A stretch of DNA of 64,000 nucleotides, taken from contig VXAI01000374.1 in assembly GCA_013399305.1 (NCBI GenBank), positions 124,001-188,000 on the forward strand, written 5' to 3'. The stretch is from Rostratula benghalensis. Lineage: Eukaryota > Chordata > Aves > Charadriiformes > Rostratulidae. The translations under genes were made by a program, and so were the position numbers. Numbering within the stretch: position 1 is the first letter of the stretch; each line of letters opens with the position of its first letter. Below are positions 56,427-64,000 of this stretch, in pieces. The notes under the pieces are model-generated. The model did not search any database. It saw only the letters and a program-made list of their open reading frames with translations, and was not told the DNA's origin.

Positions 56427-59300
56427 GCCCATATATGTTTAGTTACCCTGGGATTAATTCCCAGGCAAGTCTTTGTTATATTTACATGGAGCAGCCATAT
56501 GGAATGGGGATATTCATCCTGACAGCTGCTCTGCTTTTCTCAAAGCAATGGAGTGAAGGACTTCTTTAAAATAACACTTGCTGCATTTCTGTTTCCCTCC
56601 AAACCCCATCATGAGTGCAAAGGAGACCCAGTGCAACACCCTGCTTCTCACAGCTCATGGAAGTCAGCTAGGGGCACAGACTGCCATCTTCTGCCAAAAT
56701 GCCACAGGCATGGGCTTCAGCTTCCATCCGTGGGGAGGCACGGTCGAGATCTCTGCCCATCACTAACCTCTCAGTACTGTGAGGCTCATGAACAGTGTGT
56801 AAACAATGCATATATTTGTTCCTCTATTCATCTGAGGGAAGCCATTTGTTTTAAGGTGTCTTCATTGGCCTGCCCGTCCTCTCCACTGTGTTCCTTTAGC
56901 ACATTGTCATGTCCTGGGCAGAAGACAAATTAAGCATATCAGTGACAACCATGATATCTTCTGAAACTGCTGGTCTGCATGTTACATATCTGAATCTTTA
57001 AAAACAGCCAAATATTTCTCCTTCCCTAACTCCAGTTAAGCTCTGATCTTTAAGCCCCCTTGGTCTCATTTGTAGGCTTGGTGTGCAGGAAAGGTTTCAT
57101 TCTTTCCTGACTGCACATACAAGGTCAGAGACTCTTCTAGCCATGTCATTTCTAGAGAGGCAAAACTACCCACAGCAACTTTTGGCAGACCCACCATCAA
57201 TACTTTTGTCCTAGACTGACGAGTTGAGCTCTTCAAGACTATCTGGCACCCGCAAAATCTCATAAGGTGATGAAGAACAACCAACCACCATTCCAGCTAC
57301 TTTTACAAGACCTTGTTAAAATGCTGTAATTCATACTTGTACAGTGGATATTAGGTTCTTCTACTGCATTTTTCTGAGCAGGACTGAGGTGCTGCTAGTA
57401 TGCATGGGTGAGGTCAGTTGGGCGCCTCTGGATTCTTCTCATTAAAGACAGACAAGAAGCAAAGCTTCACTCTAACCTGTTCCTTTGTCACAGCACCAGG
57501 AGAGTAAAGTGGACTGGACTGCCTTGCTCCTGCAGAGAAACCCATGGAGCAGTATAATTATAGAAGTGCATGCAATTGCTTAAAAGGTTGCAGGTAGTCC
57601 AGAAAGATGGCTGATTTCCTCCTGATGTTGTCCCCCTGCCTTTACTTTATGCTGGGGTTACAATGCAGGGAGGTGTCATCTGCAATCACAGGCTATAATC
57701 TACACTTTTTGGGAAAGCTTCCTCACAGAGAAATTTTTCCTCTACTTTGCCAAGATGAGTGTCACAAGCCAAATCTTCATTCTCATTCTAAAAAGCCTGA
57801 CATCTGACCCTGTTGAAAATTTAACAGCTTTTTTTTTCTCCAAGTTATGCTGAACTGCATAATAGAGGAGACATTGTAAAAAAGCTGCCATAGAAATGGG
57901 GAAAGAAAGCAAAAATGATTATAAAGAAAGAGGACAGATGCCACCAGGAGCATGAGAGGTCATAAAAACCCCTCCCCTATCCTGCTGAGTGCGATGAAGT
58001 GACCTTAGCTCTCAGAGGACTCAGGCAACTTAGAGAAATGCAGAACAAACATCTGAAAATCCCTGAAATGTGAAAAGTGAGTTTGCCTCTTCAGCAAACA
58101 GATCAACACTGCAAATATTCCCAGACACAGCTGCTTTGATTTAGGCTTCCCAGTCCAGAGTGGAGTTCCCTCAAAGAACATTTGCCCTGTCTGAATCACA
58201 ACCACTTCCCTTGGTTTAAATGGGCTTCAAAGGTATTTTTCCTGTCCAGATGCGCAGACCAAATATATGTGAACTGGCTACATGTAGAGGCTGGAGAGAG
58301 CCTTCTCTAGTCCCCAGGACTAACTTTATGTTGACCATAAAGTTTCTGGAATGAATTATTCCTCCCCAAACAGCTACTAGAGGCTCATTTTTTAATGTAG
58401 GACATTAATTCTAAGCTCTCTGCATCTACTGCAGATGATTTGAGTGATTCCAGCATGGATTTGCAAAACTGTACACTGGGATCTGCACCTCACTTGAGTC
58501 ACCAAGCCTGCAGGACAAACATGTCACTTCCTTTTTGGGCTGTGCTGGAACCGCTGCAGCCCACCAGCCCTGCAGGCAACGTTCTTTAAAATTCCAGAGA
58601 ATTGTTTTAGTCTCCTGGAGACATGAAAGTAAAAAAGGCATTTTCTGGCAGTAAACATGGCCTACAGGGAGATCTCTGCCCTGTTGGATGATTTGGGTTG
58701 TGGAAAAAGGAGCGGGGAAGGGTTATTGCAGAAGGAGGAGCAGTCTGTAGAAGCTCTGCGTGTCATTACAGCTTTCCTTAACATCTATGGAGGTGACTTA
58801 CCACACCATGCTTCTTAAGGTCATGTTTTCAGTGTCAGGTCTTAAAAGGGAAGTACTTTGTCAAACCAATGGACACAGACATTAGAAATGGAGTCAGGAG
58901 AAGTGACAGGGTTTGGGCATTTTGTGTGCAGAAATGTCTGGGTCTGCGCTTAAGCCAGCATGGTGATGAGGTAGAGGAGGACTGAATCTATCCAGTACTG
59001 CCGAATTATGGATCACAACTGAATTAAAAGGGTCTGTCAAAGGATTAGGAGGCTCATTACCCCATTGGCAATAAGTTTTACATTTTTCCATTTCTCCTGT
59101 TTACTGTAAGAACAAGTCACGACATTCAACACACATCTGTCTAAGATGGACCCCTCAAAATAAATGCCCAAAGCTGCATGCAAAAGAAAGGTTAGGGACA
59201 AAGCACCTTGTTTCCAGTCACTGAAGAATCCTTACTAACAGACTGCTATCATTCCAGTTCCTTGAAGCTGAATCTAAGAACTCTCTCTTCAGATGCAAAT
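56427..59300. other. No gene recognised
   Basis: No repeat ends or recognisable exons. A 126-codon frame at 56553-56933 (plus) shows no domain and overlaps another frame on the same strand. Confidence 0.55.
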
Positions 59301-59322
59301 AAAAAAAAAAAAAAAAAAAAAA
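59301..59322 (+). repeat. A22 homopolymer, retroposon-tail-like
   Basis: 22 A directly after AGATGCAAAT, so an AATAAA hexamer overlaps its start. This could be the tail of an old processed retrocopy, but the upstream 300 bp contain no coding frame or repeat I recognise. A plain microsatellite is equally possible. Confidence 0.85.
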
Positions 59323-62300
59323 GATGGACAATCAAGAACAAAAGTGCAGAATTACAATGTTCAGTAGTGCTTTCATAATAATACAGCAAGATCGAGCCTT
59401 AAAATACCATTAAAATACCAAAACCAAGCAGAGACTAACAAACCTTGCTGTCTGAATTTTCAGGAAAACCTAATGAGAGTGAGAAAGACCTTGGCTCAGG
59501 AGACAGAGCACATGGGTGTGCAGCAAGAAAAGGATGAGCCAGTCTCTGTTGAGCAGAAGATGTTTTGCTGCATGCATTTGACACTAGTACTCTGGTAACA
59601 TTTGACAGGTTATTTTCACCAGATGTACTCAAATCAGTGTCAAACTAGTTTCATTTCTATTTTGTGAAGACAAAAGCACAAGTGTACACAACTCTTTCTA
59701 TGTGTTGCATTCAAGATACACTTACCAAATATTTTTAAAAACATCTGTGGAAAACTGTGCTGAGAAGCAAAAATATCTGCTCAGGAAACAAGTATCTGAG
59801 ACATTTCAGTCTACACTGATGACATCAGTATTAATTGGGGAGAGGCAATAGATTTAATTTTGGAGGAAGACAAAAAATGATGAATGTCACCATCATCTGC
59901 GCAGGTTTTCTGCTGTTCAGAGCAGATGCACACCAAATTCTTACCTCCCAAAGTTAAAATTCACAAAACCATACATCCCTCCCCTTAAACCTCAGCTCCA
60001 GAGAGACCAAGAAATACCTAAATCCACACAGCAGTAGTTGCTTATGTGTTATTGATTTCCAGTCTTCCATTTGTTTTAAGTGCAGATGAGTTTAATCTAG
60101 GTGAGCAGAATGGAAACACAAGGGGGGAAATTCTCAACTTTTTGTTCAGATAGAGAGATTTTCTCCCTGTCTTTGGGTAGGCAGCCCCCAATATTCTCCC
60201 TCAAGGGACTGAGGAGTGCAGTCCCACTGCCTTGCAGGGAGCCTCACGCTCCCAAATCTCCCGAGTGCTTTGGAAAAATCACCTACAGGAACATTAAGTC
60301 TGCTTCCTAAGAGATCTGAATGTTCACTTAGTATTAATTTTCACTCATTTCAAAGCACCTGGAAAGTCAGAAAACCTCATTCCCCAGGGATCCCCTGAGT
60401 GGGGATAACTTTGCACAAACAGCCGCTTCTGAAAGCAGTTTGGCAGCTGCCACAAATCTCCAGGATGTACCCACGCTGCCATGACCAGCTTAGTTTTCGA
60501 GAGGCCTAAGGTGCTACAGGAAAAATAGACACAATCTAATATTGCATAGTTCAGACCACCTCATCAATTAAGTAATGACTAGTGGGAGATAAACACCTTT
60601 TGGTGTTTTTCCTGCAGTTGTGGGCACCAAACTCTGGAATACCTCAGCATCCCCTCAGCTAAATGAACAGCCAGCCTCACCTGATGCAATAGCTATGCCC
60701 TGCAATGTCCCACCTTGGGAGCAGAACCCAGTACAGACCCTAACAAGCTGGCTCCAGCCCTGGAAGCAGCATGGCTGCCCTGTCATAAAGAAAGAAATAC
60801 CCACAGCCCCTGCCTTGCCCCAAACTGAGCCCCAGATCCTTGCTGCAAAGCAGTGTTAACACGTGGCCCTGCTTGCACAGCCATATGAGGGGCAGGGATT
60901 ACTAAAGAAGGCTGCAGCCACGTTCTCCTGAGAGGAAAGGCCCATTCCACTTACCCAAAAAGCAGAGTGAGGCAAAACAAAACTGTCAGCAATACCTCAG
61001 TAATGGGTGCAACACCATTGCCAGGATTAGTGAAAGCCACTCTGCGTGGTGATGAATTACGGGGAGCTGTAAGGGAGCCTCATAGCAACAATTACAGAAA
61101 ACACAGAACTTAATAAAAATAATGTCAATAATTTTGTTATCTGATAATCCAACAACGGTTAAATTGAAGAAGGTATTTTTTGACACTTTGTATGTATGAA
61201 AAAAATAAACAAATTATTATTAGAAAGGATGCACCACAATTAAAGGTATCTAAATATCTTCTGTTACAGACCCCTCCAATGTGAGGAATTTTATTGCCTA
61301 GGCAACCTGGTCACTGTTTATCTATCTCAGACAGTTCAGACCATGCTTGCTGTTTTAAATAGAAATACCGGCCATTTAATGCACAGCTGACTTTTAGCAA
61401 AAAGTACACACATGTAATACATACTAAAAGACCATGTACTTGTTTTGCTTATGAAGTGCTTGCAGAGGCTAATGCTAATGTAAATCTAAGGACAAGTGAA
61501 CAAAACTGCAATGGCATCACAGTAGCAGTAAAGCCTGATTAGCTGGGTGGGACTGGCAACTGCATAGAGCCCTGCATATATGAAATTGCCCTGCTGATTT
61601 CACCACAGAGATGTAAGAAATAATCAAGCAGAGGTAGAGTGGGTGTATGCAGCCATTTCTCATTGCTTCATTACATCCAATTAGAAATGGCCCAAGCAAG
61701 TGAATCAAATGACTTTACATTGCCACTGAAAGAGCTACTGGCTGCAGACTGAACCACGCAGGTGCATGAAAAGCCTTCCCCACAAAACACACTCCTCCAA
61801 CTCCCGACCTAATGTTTTCTTCAGGAGTCAGAAGTGCTAGCAAATGGTGTGGCACTACACATTGCTGGATCCCTTGGCAAAGGCACTGCTGGAAAACATG
61901 CTGGTAGTGGCCAAGCACAGAAAAACTAGCAGGTGTTCAGTGCAAGGCTCAATACCTTCTGTATAGGTGGGTATGGCAGATGATGATTTCTGTGAAGATA
62001 TTAAAATTTCCTGAGCAAAGCTGCCCAAAAGACGTGAAGCAGCTACACTCTCTTGCTACAGGATTGTAGGAAGCTATACAACATTCAGTTGTAGATAAAC
62101 ATTTCAAATCTTGGCCTGAAACAACAGCTCTCCATGTGATCCACAATGGCCTTATCAGAAAAAGGAAAAAAGCAAGAAAAGATGTATATGATGTATTGTT
62201 CACTCCTCTGGATGGTGTATTTGGCATTGCATTACCAGACCAAAAAAAAATCCCCCTCACTGCTTGGTTGCAGTGTTGTCATTAATAAATATCAGCAATT

Positions 62301-64000
62301 TTGCCTCCTGAAGAACTTGGAGCAGAGTGGCTGCAAGACCTCTGAGAAGAGGTTGGGCCATAAGTAACCACAATGACTAATGTGAGTTGTACTGACAGGC
62401 ACTGCCTACGTTGAAAACACAGGCACTGGAACAGTTGAGCTGACAAGGGACTTCTGTGTGAGTTTCTACTTACCAAATTAGACACATGATCTTTACTAAT
62501 GTATCTCTTATCCAAGCAATGCCAAGCTAAATGCTTCTCAGAAGACAAATACATCTTTAGCCCTTTGAATCACTATCAAATCCCATGTCGTGCCTTTGCA
62601 AGTGGAGTATTTCCACATGAAGCCAGGAAGAAATGGATAGTAGGATAGTACCAAGGCAGAAGAAAATCCTTAACAGAACTCTGCCTGGTATGGATTTTAA
62701 ATGGTACATTCTGCTCTCACACAGCCTAAGTTAGTTATGGGAAGCCTTGAGTATCTTAAATGATATCAAGAGATTCAAGGCACAATGAGGGAGAAACTAA
62801 GAATTGTCCTCCTGTGTGAGTATTAGTTAAATACAGTGTAAGATACCATGAGAGCGGTGACATTCCAGAAATACCTGTATTATTTTCCAGTTGCTTTTAT
62901 ATATTGTTTTTATGCATGATACTTAGATAATGTACAGTAGTCATGCAAGTTTAAGTGACAAGGCTTAGCTGCAAGCATCATTCTAGCAATTAAGCCATTT
63001 CCCTAAATCTATAAATTCTACTTCAGAGTTGTTTGGGTGACAGGGCACCATCGATTCTCCTTTCTACAGAAAGCTTGCAAAGCAAATCAATAGGACAGTA
63101 CACTTGGAGGTCCTGACACACACACAAAAAAAAAAAAAATAAATCATCTGCCAGAAATACTACTGTGTTAAGATAAAAGTTTGCTTTGGAGCAAGATTAT
63201 TAGGCACTGAATTAATTGAACTGATTTATTACCACTTGGAAAAGGTAGTAAATGACGCTGACCTCAGCTTTTGTGCCCACAAACACCATTATCTAACCAT
63301 CTTTATTTTCCTCCTTGTAATTCTTTATTTGGTTAAAAGCCTTATTTGCTAATACAACTCATACATTTATAATAATTCTCCCATCCTCCACTGCAGCTAA
63401 GGAGCACAGACATAAGGAATATTGAGAAATTTTGTAGAGATAAGTAACTAATTATATTATGATATACACATTCGTTAAATAATTTATGATCCTCAGAGTA
63501 CAGCTAAGCAAACTGTTCATTTCAAATGGAGAAGATTTAGCTTTCATTCCTCCTTTGATCTGAACTGAATACTTCCACAGATTATTTATCAGTTGATTGA
63601 ATCTTGTAAGGAGATGGGGTTTCTGACCTCTGCTTATTTATTCTGTTTTGCTATTTAACTTCAGGTTGCTAGAAAAAACAAGGACAAGGCTGTGACAGTT
63701 CACAGAGATGCAATTTATCTATTGAACTTAGCTTGGCATCTGTTAGACACACAAAGAAACAAAAGAAACTGCATAAATATTCATCAGCAAAGAAATCAAC
63801 CATGATGCTGGATTTGAAGCATTATAAGTTATTTTTGTAATGATAATAGTGATTCATCAGCCCTAATGATATCTCAGTACATTGCCTGACTGATCTTTTA
63901 CTCATGTGAGTACAATTTATTTTTTCCATTTTATGTCTTGCCGATCATTTGTTCCCAAAATATGAAAGTAGATTTACATAATAGAATTCTGCTCAGCGGT
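59323..64000. other. No gene recognised; AT-rich
   Basis: Repeat-poor up to the window edge. A CACACACACA run passes into A13 near 63117-63139. AT-rich stretches near 61080-61260 and 63400-63560 have the look of conserved noncoding elements but show no specific signature. Open frames up to 103 codons are without domains. Confidence 0.55.

Noticed and set aside
59000..59322. Processed pseudogene ending in the A22 tract
   Set aside because: No coding similarity could be recognised upstream of the tract and no flanking direct repeat was evident, so only the homopolymer is annotated.
1..64000. Operons, ribosome binding sites, phage or plasmid elements, or a defence system
   Set aside because: Gene density is near zero, frames are short, and CR1/LTR content shows a bird nuclear genome, so bacterial feature types do not apply.

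Overview
The window is vertebrate nuclear DNA and almost certainly avian. The main evidence is a series of CR1 (chicken repeat 1) LINE copies with the diagnostic 3' ends, such as repeated ATTCTATG or its complement CATAGAAT, and CR1 endonuclease/reverse-transcriptase open frames. Two copies of a long terminal repeat (LTR) family that I remember from neoavian genomes support this: its sense 5' end resembles TGTCCTGGTTTC and it carries ATTAA...TTTATCTCAACC near the other end. Base composition is AT-rich with many short poly-A tracts and few CpGs, except for one GC/CpG-rich block near 42.6-42.9 kb. There are two assembly gaps, 140 N and 110 N. I find no host protein-coding exon I can name, no tRNA or rRNA gene, and no CRISPR or bacterial gene organisation. 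The window reads as intergenic or long-intron DNA.

Layout. 1-10.9 kb is mostly single-copy-looking AT-rich DNA with one possible old LTR (about 1.55-2.06 kb). A 5'- and 3'-truncated CR1 fragment lies at 10.94-11.3 kb on the minus strand, next to a tiny tandem duplication with a perfect hairpin. 11.3-24.4 kb is unremarkable apart from an unrecognised coiled-coil-like open frame (16.4-16.7 kb, minus) and a TAA/AAC microsatellite (23.2 kb). 24.4-32.4 kb holds four CR1 3'-end pieces (one plus, three minus), one of which contains the first gap inside its reverse-transcriptase frame. It also holds a strong G-quadruplex motif at 28.78 kb. 32.4-38.5 kb shows nothing recognisable. 38.5-44.5 kb is a GC-richer block with a diverged repeat pair, a minus-strand CR1, the CpG-rich segment, a degenerate minisatellite of about 35 bp unit, and a second diverged duplication.

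44.5-49.1 kb is the most structured part. It has one LTR (44.55-45.12 kb), about 0.7 kb of spacer, then a second LTR of the same family and orientation. That second LTR is split by a 2.7 kb plus-strand CR1, whose endonuclease and reverse-transcriptase motifs are readable but broken by stops and frameshifts. The nesting gives a relative age: LTR first, CR1 second. 49.1-64 kb is again repeat-poor, with the second gap (52.1 kb), a CTCF-like motif (53.69 kb), polypyrimidine and poly-A tracts, and several AT-rich stretches that look like candidate conserved noncoding elements.

No set of genes working together can be read from this window, and I did not find a convincing new biological system. The observations most worth a second look are the nested LTR/CR1 locus, the CpG-rich block with its G4 motif and neighbouring minisatellite, the paired diverged repeats at 38.7/40.1 kb and 43.7/44.2 kb, and the in-frame assembly gap.
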